A stretch of 63,834 bases of DNA from Bacillota bacterium (GCA_015059405.1 SVAL01000013.1:1-63834); one strand, 5' to 3'. Shown: positions 26,726 through 38,081, numbered from the stretch's first letter. Program-made: numbers and translations. Notes: generated by a model not told the origin, from the sequence alone.

Positions 26726-27209
26726 TTTTTGTCAATCCTTTCTTCTTTAAATAATTTCCTACTATAGCATAACTAATTAATATTACTGGTAGCATTAATA
26801 TTGCACCAATTAATATCAGTACATATACATTTTCCATAGGTATATATGATAAAATTCCAATTATTAGTCCTACATCAATAGAACACATGAGTCCAACTAT
26901 TTTTAAGACCTTTTTATAATTAATCTTAGATAAGTCAACTTTGTACCTTATCATTAATATTTCTACTTCTGTAGGGAATTTTATATCTTCTTTTTGTTCT
27001 TTTATCTTTTTATTTTTTCTTCCTCTTAATAAAATTTCATCTTTTTCACTTTTAGCACCAAAGAGGAATTTTTTTATTTTATCAATAACTTTACTTAAAA
27101 ACTTGTTTTCTTTTTGTTTTTTTAATTTACCATTTTCATCATATTTATTAATCATAAATATATAATAAAATAAATATACTAATGGAGTTACTATTATAAA
27201 TTCTAGCAT
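26718..27209 (-). CDS. Membrane protein co-transcribed with leuS
   Basis: A 163-residue protein with an N-terminal membrane anchor (about 2-18), a very basic cytoplasmic region (20-80, including LLRGRKNKKIKEQKE), then two membrane segments (about 103-122 and 128-150). I do not recognise it. It is the first gene after the Leu T-box and its end overlaps the leuS start, so it is made only when leucyl-tRNA runs low. The site AGGAGGT precedes the ATG. Confidence 0.65.
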   Translation of the reverse strand: MLEFIIVTPLVYLFYYIFMINKYDENGKLKKQKENKFLSKVIDKIKKFLFGAKSEKDEILLRGRKNKKIKEQKEDIKFPTEVEILMIRYKVDLSKINYKKVLKIVGLMCSIDVGLIIGILSYIPMENVYVLILIGAILMLPVILISYAIVGNYLKKKGLTKNV

Positions 27210-27224
27210 TTCTACCTCCTATAA

Positions 27225-27440
27225 AATAAAAAGAGATTATTCATCTAAAGGACGAATAATCTCGTGGTACCACCTTAATTTATATATAAATAATATCTTT
27301 ATTAATTTATATACCTCTTTGTCTTAACGCGACTTACGATTTGCCTTTATGTGAAACAAGTTCATAAATCTATATTATTAGTTTACACCAAACACTAACT
27401 CTCTATAAATAATCAATCTATTACTACTTTTCACAGCAAT
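27225..27440 (-). promoter_or_regulatory. T-box riboswitch, leucine specific
   Basis: The T-box sequence AAGGTGGTACCACGAG is at 27261-27276 on the minus strand. A terminator of GAGATTATTC and GAATAATCTC (27233-27263) ends in a T run. In the specifier region GAACTTGTTTC sets a CUU (Leu) codon at 27358-27360. The specifier matches leuS downstream. Uncharged tRNA-Leu should stabilise the antiterminator and switch on the membrane-protein gene and leuS. Confidence 0.93.
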
Positions 27441-27453
27441 TACCAGTATTATA

Positions 27454-29925
27454 TTAAATTTGGTCCATATATTCAAGAAGTTTTTTAAATAAAGTTATAA
27501 AAGATTTATCTAAGCCCTTTTTCTTTAACTTAGTAAGATTAATCTTTTTCTTTCTTAGTTCTTGATCACTAAATATTACTTTAGATATTTCTTCTTTTAA
27601 GACAGTTTGAATTTGTAGATTACTTAAGATATCATCGATGTCATCTTGCATAACGTGAGCTGCGTTCATTTCGATATCACTACCTTTAACAGTAATAGTT
27701 ACTTGACCTACTGTTGGTACATCTTTTACTTCGACAATAAAGTCATTGTTTTCTACATAATGTGTTTCAGCGATTTGTGTTTCATTAAAGTATACACTTA
27801 CTGTTTCTGTTTCTTTTGTATTTCTAAATCTAATTATATAATTTCTCTTATCTGGTACTATTCCTTTTTTACCTTCAACAGATCTTAATATAACAGTATA
27901 GTTATTTGGTAAATAGTTATATGAAATTTCTGTTTTTAAAAAGTATCCTTCTTGATATAGAGAACTTATACCATCATCTTCATACATAACATAAGTATTA
28001 CTTTCACCACTAAATACTTGAATTTCTAAATCAGTTGGAGCTGATGTATTATTAACATTACTCTTTTTAGATAATGGAATAATTGCTCCTGCTTTAGCAA
28101 AGACTGGATAATCTTCTTCACGATAGAAAGCAATGTATTTATGTTTTCCTATATATTTTTGACCAGTAAATAAATCATACCAAATTCCATCGGGTAAGAA
28201 GAAGTGATGAATAGTTCTATTCATTACCATATCTTTTTTATTTAAGACAGGTGTTACAAATAATTGTCTACCAAAGAAGTATTCATTACGATAAACTTCA
28301 TCATCATAGAATTTTGGATATAAATAATATAATGGTTGGAAAATCATTGTTCCTTTTGAATAATATTCATATGCTTCTGTATATAAGTATGGGATTAGTT
28401 CATGTCTTAAATTTAAATATTTATCAGCTATTTTTAATGTTTTTATATCCCAACGCCATGGTTCTCTTTTATAGTATTTTCCTTTATCAGAATGGAATCT
28501 AAGAATTGGAGAGAATACTCCTAATTGAAGGGAACGAATATATAATTCACTTTCTTCAATACCTTCATTATATCCCCCTATATCATGACTCCACCAACAT
28601 ACTCCCATATTAGATGCAGATAAGTTAAAGAATGGTATTGTTTTAAAATTATCCCAACTAACTTTTGTTTTTCCTGAATATAATACAGGATAACGATGAG
28701 CTGCAATCATACCATTTCTTCCTAAAACCATCCCTCTTTTTTCTGGAAGACGTGCTAAATCTTTATATAAATAATGGTTAAGTAACCATGTTAATTTCAT
28801 ATCTTTTGAATCTTTATCAAAATCATTCCAAAAGAAGTCTACTCCTAAACCTTCTAATGGGTGAATTAATATTTTTAAATATACATCAATGAATTTAGGA
28901 TCGTATGGATTAAAATTAATTATTCCATTTTTATCTGGTTCTAAGTACTTCTTCATTTCTTCATAGAAATATTCATAATCTCTAATACCATCTTTGGGAT
29001 TAGTATGTAATCCTACCCTAATACCTTTTTTATGTAATTCTTCAACTAATTTTTTAGGATTAGGAATTAAATCAGTATTAAAAGTATATCCTGTTTCATA
29101 TAATTTTTCTTTTACATTACTTTTTAAACCTTGTTTTTTTATTTCTTCTGTTTGTGGAAGAGGTTTTTGTCTGAAATGCCAATCTTTATCTAATAACATT
29201 ACTGATAATGGGATTTCATTTTCAGTAAATTTATTAGTTAATTTTAAGATTTCATCTTGAGTATATGGAAGATTTCTACACCACCAGTTACCTAATGTAT
29301 ATCTTGGAATTAAAGATGGCATCCCTGTTAATTTAAAATAATCTTGGATACAGTAGCCAAAGTCTTTACCATAAATAAATACATATATATCGACATAGTT
29401 TTTATTTTCAGGATCTTGTGGTTTAACAGTACCGTCATAATCAAATCTTAAAGAATTAGTATCTTCTAAACTAACAAATCCTTCTATTGAATATAAACCT
29501 TTGTTGTATGATTCTTTTTTATTAAATTCAGCTAGATTAGAATTATTACCATGATAATTTCTTACTTCTGGATGACCATAATACCAAATAGAGTCCATTC
29601 CATTTACTTGAATTCTTAAATTTTTCATACTATTCATTCCACTTCCTTTAAATGGAGTGTTTTTAGAATAGTTTAAACTAAAATAATCTGTTTTTATTTC
29701 AAGATATAAATTATCTTGTTTAGCCTCAAAATTTGGTTTTTCAAAGTTTCTATTTACAACTAACTGAGTTGCATCATCTGAAAATTTTCCAACATCACTA
29801 TATTCAAGTCTAATTAATCTTTCTGTTAGTACTGTTATACGATACTTACTACCAGTAAATGTTGCTTCAGGGTTACTTATTAAATTTTGGGGTTGATTTA
29901 TAAAATGTTGTCCTAAGTTATACAT
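27454..29925 (-). CDS. Glycoside hydrolase family 31 alpha-glucosidase
   Basis: An 823-residue GH31 enzyme, cytoplasmic because no signal peptide is seen. The N-terminal beta-sandwich (about 30-210) leads to the TIM barrel. The nucleophile region reads GVDFFWNDFDKD; the usual family sequence there is WMDMNE. The acid/base side shows GVCWWSHDIGGYNEG, and the barrel ends near HELIPYLY. A C-terminal beta domain and an extra helical tail of about 75 residues complete it. It should release glucose or xylose from alpha-linked oligosaccharides; the substrate is not deducible. It is divergent from the patatin gene. Confidence 0.88.
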   Translation of the reverse strand: MYNLGQHFINQPQNLISNPEATFTGSKYRITVLTERLIRLEYSDVGKFSDDATQLVVNRNFEKPNFEAKQDNLYLEIKTDYFSLNYSKNTPFKGSGMNSMKNLRIQVNGMDSIWYYGHPEVRNYHGNNSNLAEFNKKESYNKGLYSIEGFVSLEDTNSLRFDYDGTVKPQDPENKNYVDIYVFIYGKDFGYCIQDYFKLTGMPSLIPRYTLGNWWCRNLPYTQDEILKLTNKFTENEIPLSVMLLDKDWHFRQKPLPQTEEIKKQGLKSNVKEKLYETGYTFNTDLIPNPKKLVEELHKKGIRVGLHTNPKDGIRDYEYFYEEMKKYLEPDKNGIINFNPYDPKFIDVYLKILIHPLEGLGVDFFWNDFDKDSKDMKLTWLLNHYLYKDLARLPEKRGMVLGRNGMIAAHRYPVLYSGKTKVSWDNFKTIPFFNLSASNMGVCWWSHDIGGYNEGIEESELYIRSLQLGVFSPILRFHSDKGKYYKREPWRWDIKTLKIADKYLNLRHELIPYLYTEAYEYYSKGTMIFQPLYYLYPKFYDDEVYRNEYFFGRQLFVTPVLNKKDMVMNRTIHHFFLPDGIWYDLFTGQKYIGKHKYIAFYREEDYPVFAKAGAIIPLSKKSNVNNTSAPTDLEIQVFSGESNTYVMYEDDGISSLYQEGYFLKTEISYNYLPNNYTVILRSVEGKKGIVPDKRNYIIRFRNTKETETVSVYFNETQIAETHYVENNDFIVEVKDVPTVGQVTITVKGSDIEMNAAHVMQDDIDDILSNLQIQTVLKEEISKVIFSDQELRKKKINLTKLKKKGLDKSFITLFKKLLEYMDQI

Positions 29926-30022
29926 TCAATCACCTTCTTATTCTAGTCTATCTTTTATAATTATATCATATATATTTGTATAGATATAGAACATTTTTAT
30001 TCTTTTATAATACATTTTTTGA

Positions 30023-30028
30023 TATAAT
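30023..30028 (+). promoter_or_regulatory. -10 element for the patatin/MnmLM operon
   Basis: A perfect TATAAT lies 16 bases before the patatin ATG at 30045. The -35 is weak. The resulting leader would be very short, holding only the GGTGAAG ribosome binding site. Confidence 0.45.
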
Positions 30029-30044
30029 TTAAGTGGTGAAGAAA

Positions 30045-31277
30045 ATGAAAGCGTTAGTACTTGCAGGCGGAGGAGCAAAAGGTGCCTATCAAATGGGTGC
30101 TTGGAAAGCCCTTCGTAAATTAAAAATGAAATTTGATATAGTAACAGGAACTTCAATTGGAGCATTGAATGGTGCTTTAATTGTTCAAGATACTTATTTT
30201 AGAGGTTATAGACTTTGGTTAACGACTGATTTTTATAAATTATTTGGTGAAGAATTAAAAGATGTAGGAGATTTTAAAAAAGCAGTTAAAATATGTGGAA
30301 AGAATCTTTTGAGTCAAACTGGTATTGATACTGATAAATATGATAGTTTTGTTAAAAAATATATTAATATTGATAGAATTTACAATTCTAAGATTAATTA
30401 TGGTATCGTTACTTATAATTTAAGTGATAGAAAACCACATTTAGTAACTAAAAACAAGACTGATAAGACTAAATTATGCGATTATATAGTAGCGTCTACT
30501 TCTTGTTTTCCTGCTTTTGAGATGAAGGAAATTGATGGAGATAAATATATCGATGGTGCTTATTATGATAATTTACCTATTAATTTAGCTGTTGATATGG
30601 GCGCAGATGAAGTTGTTGCAATTGACTTAGAAAGTATTGGAATTAAAAGAGAAGTTAAAAATAAAGATATTAAAGTTACTTATATTAAACCTAGTTGTGA
30701 TTTAGGGAGTTTTCTAGTATTTGATAAAAATACCATTCGTAAGAATATGCGCCTTGGTTACAATGATACAATGAAAGCTTTTAAAGAGTTAGATGGGGAT
30801 TATTATACTTTTAAGAAGAATGATTTAGAAAAGAACTTTAAAAAGTATGGAGATGATTTCTCTTATGTAGCTAAAAGAATGATTGGAATTAATAATAAAA
30901 GAATAATTAATCAATTAAGTGCGATTACTTTTTATAAGAGACTTATTAAGAATTCTTTTAATGATAAAAAGACAATGGATAAGAGTTTAGAATTACTAGG
31001 TGAAATATTTGAGATTCCTAATCATAAGATATATGATATTAATTTATATAATCATATTCTAAAAATGAAATTTGAAAACTATGATGATAAAGAACTTATA
31101 AATATAAATCATTTAAAGAAATTAAATTTTGATAAAGTTATTAATCGTAAACATATAGTTAAATCTATATATACATATATGTTAAAACCTGTTGAATATC
31201 ATAAAGAATTATCTGATTTAAGTGTATTATTTCCTAAAGAATTTATGGGAGCATTATATTTATATACAATAAATTAA
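30045..31277 (+). CDS. Patatin-like phospholipase
   Basis: A 410-residue serine lipase-family protein. The oxyanion motif GGGAKGAYQ is at 8-16, the nucleophile is Ser37 in GTSIG (35-39), and the catalytic Asp170 lies in DGAYYD, so the catalytic dyad is intact. No signal peptide is seen; such enzymes act on membrane lipids from the cytoplasm. Residues from about 260 on form a helical C-terminal extension of unknown role. The ATG at 30045 is chosen because GGTGAAG precedes it; an in-frame GTG lies 12 bases upstream. The stop is 1 base from the next gene. Confidence 0.85.
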   Translation: MKALVLAGGGAKGAYQMGAWKALRKLKMKFDIVTGTSIGALNGALIVQDTYFRGYRLWLTTDFYKLFGEELKDVGDFKKAVKICGKNLLSQTGIDTDKYDSFVKKYINIDRIYNSKINYGIVTYNLSDRKPHLVTKNKTDKTKLCDYIVASTSCFPAFEMKEIDGDKYIDGAYYDNLPINLAVDMGADEVVAIDLESIGIKREVKNKDIKVTYIKPSCDLGSFLVFDKNTIRKNMRLGYNDTMKAFKELDGDYYTFKKNDLEKNFKKYGDDFSYVAKRMIGINNKRIINQLSAITFYKRLIKNSFNDKKTMDKSLELLGEIFEIPNHKIYDINLYNHILKMKFENYDDKELININHLKKLNFDKVINRKHIVKSIYTYMLKPVEYHKELSDLSVLFPKEFMGALYLYTIN

Positions 31278-31278
31278 T

Positions 31279-32754
31279 ATGAAGATAAATAAATTTAAAT
31301 ATACTAATTCAAATAAAAGATATTATACACTTGATTATTTTTATAGAAATAAGTTTAATTCTAAAGTATTTAAAGTTAGTTTAAACGCTGGGTTTTCTTG
31401 TCCTAATAAAGATGGAAAAGTTGGTTATGGCGGATGTATCTACTGCTCTAAGTTAGGTAGTGGAGATTTTGCTGGTGATGTATTAAAACCTTTAACTGAT
31501 CAGTTTTATGATGTTAGAGATATAATTTTAAAAAAATGGCCTAATAGTAAGTATATAGGGTATTTTCAAGCTAATACTAATACATATGCAGATATTGATA
31601 CTTTGAAGAAAAAGTATGAAGAAGTTTTAAGTATTGAAAATGTTATTGGTTTAAATATTGCTACTCGTCCAGATAGTATAAGTTTAGAATGTTATGACTA
31701 TTTAGAAGAGTTAAGTAAAAGAACTTATTTAACTATTGAACTTGGACTACAAACAATACACGAAAATACTTCTAAATTAATAAATAGGTGTCATGATTTA
31801 GATTGTTTTGTAGTTTGTGTTAATGAACTTAGAAAAAGAAATATTAATGTAGTGGTACATATTATTAATGGGCTTCCTTATGAAACTAAGGAAATGATGC
31901 TTGAAACTATTTCTTTTTTAAATAAACTTGATATTCAAGGAATAAAGATACATATGCTTCATATATTAAAGGATACTGCTTTAGCTAATCTTTATGAAAA
32001 AGAAAAGTTTCATATACTAACCAAAGAAGAGTATGTAGATATTGTTTGTGATCAAATAGAATTACTTAGAGAAGATATTGTTATTAATCGTATTACTGGA
32101 GATCCTAATAGTGATGATTTGATTGAACCTACTTGGCTTGTTAAAAAGTTTGGGGTTTTAAATGAAATTGATATGGAACTTGAAAGACGTAATACTTATC
32201 AAGGATATCGAAAAACTATATTAAATTATGTTCATAATCTTATAGATTCTTATATAAAACCAAATGATATTGTAGTGGATGCAACTATTGGAAATGGGAA
32301 TGATACATTATATTTATCAAATATAGTTAATTCTGGTAAGGTATTTGGATTTGATATTCAAAAACAAGCAATTGATAATACAACTAGTCTTTTAGAAGAG
32401 AATAGTTGTAGTAACTATGAATTATTCTTAGATAGTCATAGTAATATGACTAAACATTTATCTAATTATTTAGGAAAAATATCTTTAGTATTATTTAATC
32501 TTGGATATTTACCAAATGGAGATAAAACAATTACTACTAATTATGAATCTACTATTTTAGCAATAGAAGATGCTTTAAAATTAATTCACAAGATGGGGAT
32601 GATTTTATTAGTCATTTATCCTGGTCATGAAAATGGGAGATTGGAAAGTATTAAAATTCATGAATATTTAGATAATAATAATATTAATTATATTGAATAT
32701 CATAATACTGATAATAAGATTGCACCTTATTTAATAGAAATAAAAAAGAAGTGA
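31279..32754 (+). CDS. Fused MnmL-MnmM: radical SAM enzyme and tRNA methyltransferase
   Basis: A 491-residue two-domain protein. Residues 1-310 are a YtqA-type radical SAM domain, with cluster cysteines C41, C53 and C56 (the long first spacing is typical of this family). Residues about 310-491 are a YtqB-type class I methyltransferase, with VVDATIGNGNDT as the SAM loop and FNLGYLPNGDK near the end. In B. subtilis YtqA (MnmL) and YtqB (MnmM) act in late steps of mnm5s2U formation at tRNA position 34. Here they are one chain. There is no clear ribosome binding site, so translation probably depends on the upstream patatin gene ending one base away. Confidence 0.85.
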   Translation: MKINKFKYTNSNKRYYTLDYFYRNKFNSKVFKVSLNAGFSCPNKDGKVGYGGCIYCSKLGSGDFAGDVLKPLTDQFYDVRDIILKKWPNSKYIGYFQANTNTYADIDTLKKKYEEVLSIENVIGLNIATRPDSISLECYDYLEELSKRTYLTIELGLQTIHENTSKLINRCHDLDCFVVCVNELRKRNINVVVHIINGLPYETKEMMLETISFLNKLDIQGIKIHMLHILKDTALANLYEKEKFHILTKEEYVDIVCDQIELLREDIVINRITGDPNSDDLIEPTWLVKKFGVLNEIDMELERRNTYQGYRKTILNYVHNLIDSYIKPNDIVVDATIGNGNDTLYLSNIVNSGKVFGFDIQKQAIDNTTSLLEENSCSNYELFLDSHSNMTKHLSNYLGKISLVLFNLGYLPNGDKTITTNYESTILAIEDALKLIHKMGMILLVIYPGHENGRLESIKIHEYLDNNNINYIEYHNTDNKIAPYLIEIKKK

Positions 32755-32767
32755 TTACACTTCTTTT
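32744..32767. terminator. Bidirectional terminator between MnmLM and the prepilin gene
   Basis: AAAAGAAGTG pairs with CACTTCTTTT around a 4-base loop. It serves the genes converging from both sides. Confidence 0.8.
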
Positions 32768-34211
32768 AATTTGTTTTTATTTTGTATGGATCTAATTCAG
32801 TACCTGTACCTGTTGCTGTTATATCGTTTCTTAAATTAATTACTGGACTAATTCCACGTTCTTTAGTTACGTATGTATCATATAAAGCACCTGTTGATTT
32901 TATAAACCATACTCCAGCACCTGTTGAATTAATTCCTACTGGAGACATTGTCCATATATCATAGCTTCCATTATATAAATAGTTTGAAGCATTACTAATT
33001 CCATAATAAGTACCAGCAAATACTGCTTCATCATATGTTATTAATCCTACTTTACTATTAATGATGCCTTTGTTATTAGCATCTGTTTTACATTTAAAAT
33101 TAGGTTTGTAATTTTTAGAAAGTTCTAGAGTTTCATTACCAGCATACCAATGAGGATTATATTTAACTCTTGCCTGTTCACAAAAACTTTCGGTAGTTAT
33201 ATATGGATCATATACAGCTAATTTATCTTCATACCATTTATCTACAATATCTTTTGCTGAATCGTTTGAATAATACATGTATATGTAATTGTTACTTAAA
33301 TCATTAAATTTATAGTTTTGATTATTTATTTTATCTGCCAAAATTAATCTTACTGTACCTGTTTCATTTATTCTTATTATTTTCCACTTTAATCCTGCAA
33401 ATTCAACATTATTATTAGCTACATTACCCCTAAAATAATATGTTGCTTCTCCAGTATTTGTTTCATATGAAATATATAAACCACTTTTATCTTCTGTTTT
33501 ATTATTTGCGGTTGTTAGTGTTGGTTTATCAAGAATTAGTGTATTATTTTTTCTTATTAAGTTTACTAATCTATTTCCCTTTTCTTTTTCAACTTCTTCG
33601 TAATTAGTTCCTTTTTGAGCTAGAGTACATGTCGTTCTTCCGTCTCCAACTTCACCTTCACTACCAGCACCTAATACTATTAATCTTGTATTCTCATCAA
33701 CTTTAAATCCATTCCAATTCTTTAAAGGTGTTAAATCAGTTGCAAAACCAGATGTTGGTTTAGTTAAATCTAAATCTGTTTGTATTTGTTTACCTTGTTC
33801 ATTTAATTTTTCTTGACTGGTTGGATATAGTCCATATCCAGCAGAATCTTTAAATGTATAACCATAAATATAAGATGATTTTTCATCTACATATTGAGCT
33901 AAAACATAGGCAAAATATGTTTTATTTGCTTGATGCCATTCACCAAATGGATCACTTCCACCACGTTCTAATGCTATGCAATCAATAGGCACTGCATATA
34001 TAGTATTTTTCATTGTAAAAGTATATGTTAAATCATTAACATCATTTATAAGAGCACTTATATAATTACCAATGGTTGTTGCGATTGTTTTCTTTCTTGA
34101 TTCAGTTATATATTTTGTTATACTTGGTATTGCTATTGCCATTAAAAGTCCTAATATAACTATTACTGCAAGTAATTCGATAAGTGTAAATCCTTTTCTA
34201 TTTTTATTCAT
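32766..34211 (-). CDS. Large type IV prepilin-like surface protein
   Basis: A 481-residue protein with a class III signal: short basic leader, Gly7/Phe8 cleavage site, Glu at mature position 5 (GFTLIE) and the hydrophobic helix LLAVIVILGLLMAIAI. This is the type IV pilin/pseudopilin N-terminus, processed by a prepilin peptidase and assembled on the membrane. It is much larger than ComGC-type pseudopilins. The C-terminal domain (about 255-475) has FAGLKWKIIRINETGTVRLIL and ends with ISPVINLRND, a pattern I associate with DUF6273-like domains in gut Bacillota. No assembly ATPase or peptidase gene is in the window. It is preceded by a promoter with a nine-G spacer tract. Confidence 0.8.
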   Translation of the reverse strand: MNKNRKGFTLIELLAVIVILGLLMAIAIPSITKYITESRKKTIATTIGNYISALINDVNDLTYTFTMKNTIYAVPIDCIALERGGSDPFGEWHQANKTYFAYVLAQYVDEKSSYIYGYTFKDSAGYGLYPTSQEKLNEQGKQIQTDLDLTKPTSGFATDLTPLKNWNGFKVDENTRLIVLGAGSEGEVGDGRTTCTLAQKGTNYEEVEKEKGNRLVNLIRKNNTLILDKPTLTTANNKTEDKSGLYISYETNTGEATYYFRGNVANNNVEFAGLKWKIIRINETGTVRLILADKINNQNYKFNDLSNNYIYMYYSNDSAKDIVDKWYEDKLAVYDPYITTESFCEQARVKYNPHWYAGNETLELSKNYKPNFKCKTDANNKGIINSKVGLITYDEAVFAGTYYGISNASNYLYNGSYDIWTMSPVGINSTGAGVWFIKSTGALYDTYVTKERGISPVINLRNDITATGTGTELDPYKIKTN

Positions 34212-34239
34212 TTGTCACACTCCTCTATTATATATTTAA

Positions 34240-34267
34240 ATTTTACCCCCCCCCGGTCTTTTGTCAA
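34240..34267 (-). promoter_or_regulatory. Promoter with a G9 tract in its spacer (putative phase-variable switch)
   Basis: On the minus strand TTGACA (34262-34267) is followed by a 16-base spacer and TAAAAT (34240-34245). Nine of the spacer bases are an uninterrupted G run (34246-34254). The start site would fall about 20 bases before the prepilin ATG. Slippage by one base would change the spacer to 15 or 17 and so alter promoter strength, as known for poly-G promoters of Neisseria surface-protein genes. The sequence is seen; variation is inferred. Confidence 0.65.
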
Positions 34268-34302
34268 TCTTTTACACTGTTATATTTTCTCTTTACAAAA
34301 TA

Positions 34303-34328
34303 AAAAGATATCTCTTGATATCTTTTTT
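34303..34328 (-). terminator. Terminator of the ligA operon
   Basis: AAAGATATC and GATATCTTT pair around a 4-base loop, with T runs. It sits at the stop codon of the last operon gene. Confidence 0.8.
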
Positions 34329-35007
34329 ATTTAGCTAAATCTTTTATTTTTATTTCATTAACATTACCTTTATAGTCAATTAGACTTTGAGTTATTTTGA
34401 ATGAATGATAACAATATAATTTATTATCCTTTATTATAAAATTATTATTTTTTTCTTCATAACCAATAATTTCTTTATATTCATCAAAAGATAATTCTTG
34501 ATTTAAAGTATCTTGTTTAAAATATGAATCCATTTTTTTATCTATTGTTTTATTTACATCTTCTGAATTTATATTTAAATAATTATATAATTCTTTATTA
34601 CTTAATACTTTATTTTCATCTACTTTAATATTATAACTATAATATTCTATATTTCCATATTCCGAATCATTATAGTAAGTTACAGTTATTAATAATGATA
34701 ATATACCTTTATATGTATAGTACTCATATTTAAATTCATCTATATCGCTTGATACAACTGAATAATATTTAGATATTATTTCATTATTAATTTCAGTAAT
34801 CTTTTCCCCTTTTAAATTAATTATTGGTATTAATCCTTTTTCCTTTGAATAGGATGTTTCTCTTTTAATAATATAATCTTCAGCTAGTAGTAATTTGTCT
34901 GCTTTTTTACCATTGTTTGTTATTAATGATAATACGATTGTAATTGTTAATAGAATTACAGTTACTAATACAAAAACTAAAACTTTCTTTTTATTTTCTT
35001 GTTCCAT
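34327..35007 (-). CDS. Membrane-anchored protein, DUF4163/DUF3298-like
   Basis: A 226-residue protein with one N-terminal membrane segment (about 8-30) and an outer domain. The pattern PIINLKGEKITEINNEIISKYY and later YNDSEYGNIEYYSYNIKVDENKVLSN resembles the DUF4163 plus DUF3298 module of RsiV and PdaC, which bind muropeptides or lysozyme. No sigma factor gene is adjacent. It is the last gene of the ligA operon, after the VanY-like peptidase, which fits a peptidoglycan-related role. The family assignment is moderate. Confidence 0.6.
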   Translation of the reverse strand: MEQENKKKVLVFVLVTVILLTITIVLSLITNNGKKADKLLLAEDYIIKRETSYSKEKGLIPIINLKGEKITEINNEIISKYYSVVSSDIDEFKYEYYTYKGILSLLITVTYYNDSEYGNIEYYSYNIKVDENKVLSNKELYNYLNINSEDVNKTIDKKMDSYFKQDTLNQELSFDEYKEIIGYEEKNNNFIIKDNKLYCYHSFKITQSLIDYKGNVNEIKIKDLAK

Positions 35008-35015
35008 ATTATCAC

Positions 35016-35951
35016 CTATTTTCTTTTTAATACTGCTGGTTCAATATGCCAATCTTCTTGACAATATCCTCTTATATTTTGACAAAGAGGAAACTTTAAT
35101 CCATATTTATAGGCATTTTCATGTGCCCAGTATTTAGCTTCTTTTTTACCGTGTTGACCACTATAATAACTTAAGTCAGAGGCAATTCCCCATCCATGGT
35201 TTGAAGTACCAGGTCTAGCAGCTAAGTTACCGTTATTACATTTTTTAGTTTGATAGCAATCCCAAAAGTATTTTTGATTAGAATATGGACGCCATGCTCC
35301 ATACTCACTTGTACTCATTCTAATATCATGTCCTGCTGCTTGAGCTGCATCAACAAATGCTTTTAAACGATTATAAAAATAAATATTATATCCATATGGA
35401 CCACTTCCTTCAGTCCCTGCTGCACCACTGTTATTAGTAGATGGTTTATAAAATATTCCATCTATAACATCAACTTTACCATCTGTACCATTTTCATGAT
35501 ATAATTCTGTACTTTCTTCTTCCTCTTGTTGTTTTTTAGCTTCTTCTGCAGCCTTTTCTTCTTCAGCTTTTTTCTTAGCTTCTTCTTCTGCTTTTTTTGC
35601 AGCTTCTTTTCTTGCTTTTTCTTCTTCTGCTTTAATTGCTTTTAAACTAGAAATAGTACTAGTGTTAGCATTTGCCCAGCATGTTGTTGCAGTAAATTTA
35701 ATTTGTCCAGCTTCTTCTAATAAAATATTTAGTATAGCAGGTATAAAGAAAATAGATACTGCTGCTATCATTCTTTTAGTAATTTTGGGTACAACTGATT
35801 TTTCTTCTGGATTTACAACCATTTTTCCTAAATCAACAGCACATATTATTACTAATCCAATTGGTATTAATAATTGCAATATATCAATTATTTTTTTTAA
35901 GAATAATATAACAGATAAGAATCCTGCTTCTTCACATAAATCTAAATACAT
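35016..35951 (-). CDS. VirB2/TrbC-like membrane region fused to a VanY-type peptidase
   Basis: A 311-residue protein in three parts. Residues 1-90 hold two membrane segments in the manner of VirB2/TrbC-like pilin proteins. Residues about 105-150 are an Ala/Glu/Lys coiled coil (EEEKARKEAAKKAEEEAKKK). Residues about 175-308 are a D-alanyl-D-alanine carboxypeptidase-like domain with SNHGWGIASDL (zinc His and Asp) and EDWHIEP (catalytic Glu, third zinc His). It should trim D-Ala from peptidoglycan stems outside the membrane. It lies 2 bases after ligA with a strong AAGGAGG site. Confidence 0.8.
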   Translation of the reverse strand: MYLDLCEEAGFLSVILFLKKIIDILQLLIPIGLVIICAVDLGKMVVNPEEKSVVPKITKRMIAAVSIFFIPAILNILLEEAGQIKFTATTCWANANTSTISSLKAIKAEEEKARKEAAKKAEEEAKKKAEEEKAAEEAKKQQEEEESTELYHENGTDGKVDVIDGIFYKPSTNNSGAAGTEGSGPYGYNIYFYNRLKAFVDAAQAAGHDIRMSTSEYGAWRPYSNQKYFWDCYQTKKCNNGNLAARPGTSNHGWGIASDLSYYSGQHGKKEAKYWAHENAYKYGLKFPLCQNIRGYCQEDWHIEPAVLKRK

Positions 35952-35953
35952 AA

Positions 35954-38081
<2,128 letters not shown>

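Noticed and set aside
34224-34236. TATAAT-like sequence downstream of the G9 tract as the true -10 of the prepilin gene
   Set aside because: It is too far from TTGACA (about 26 bases or more) and would start the RNA at the ribosome binding site. It could still contribute without a -35.
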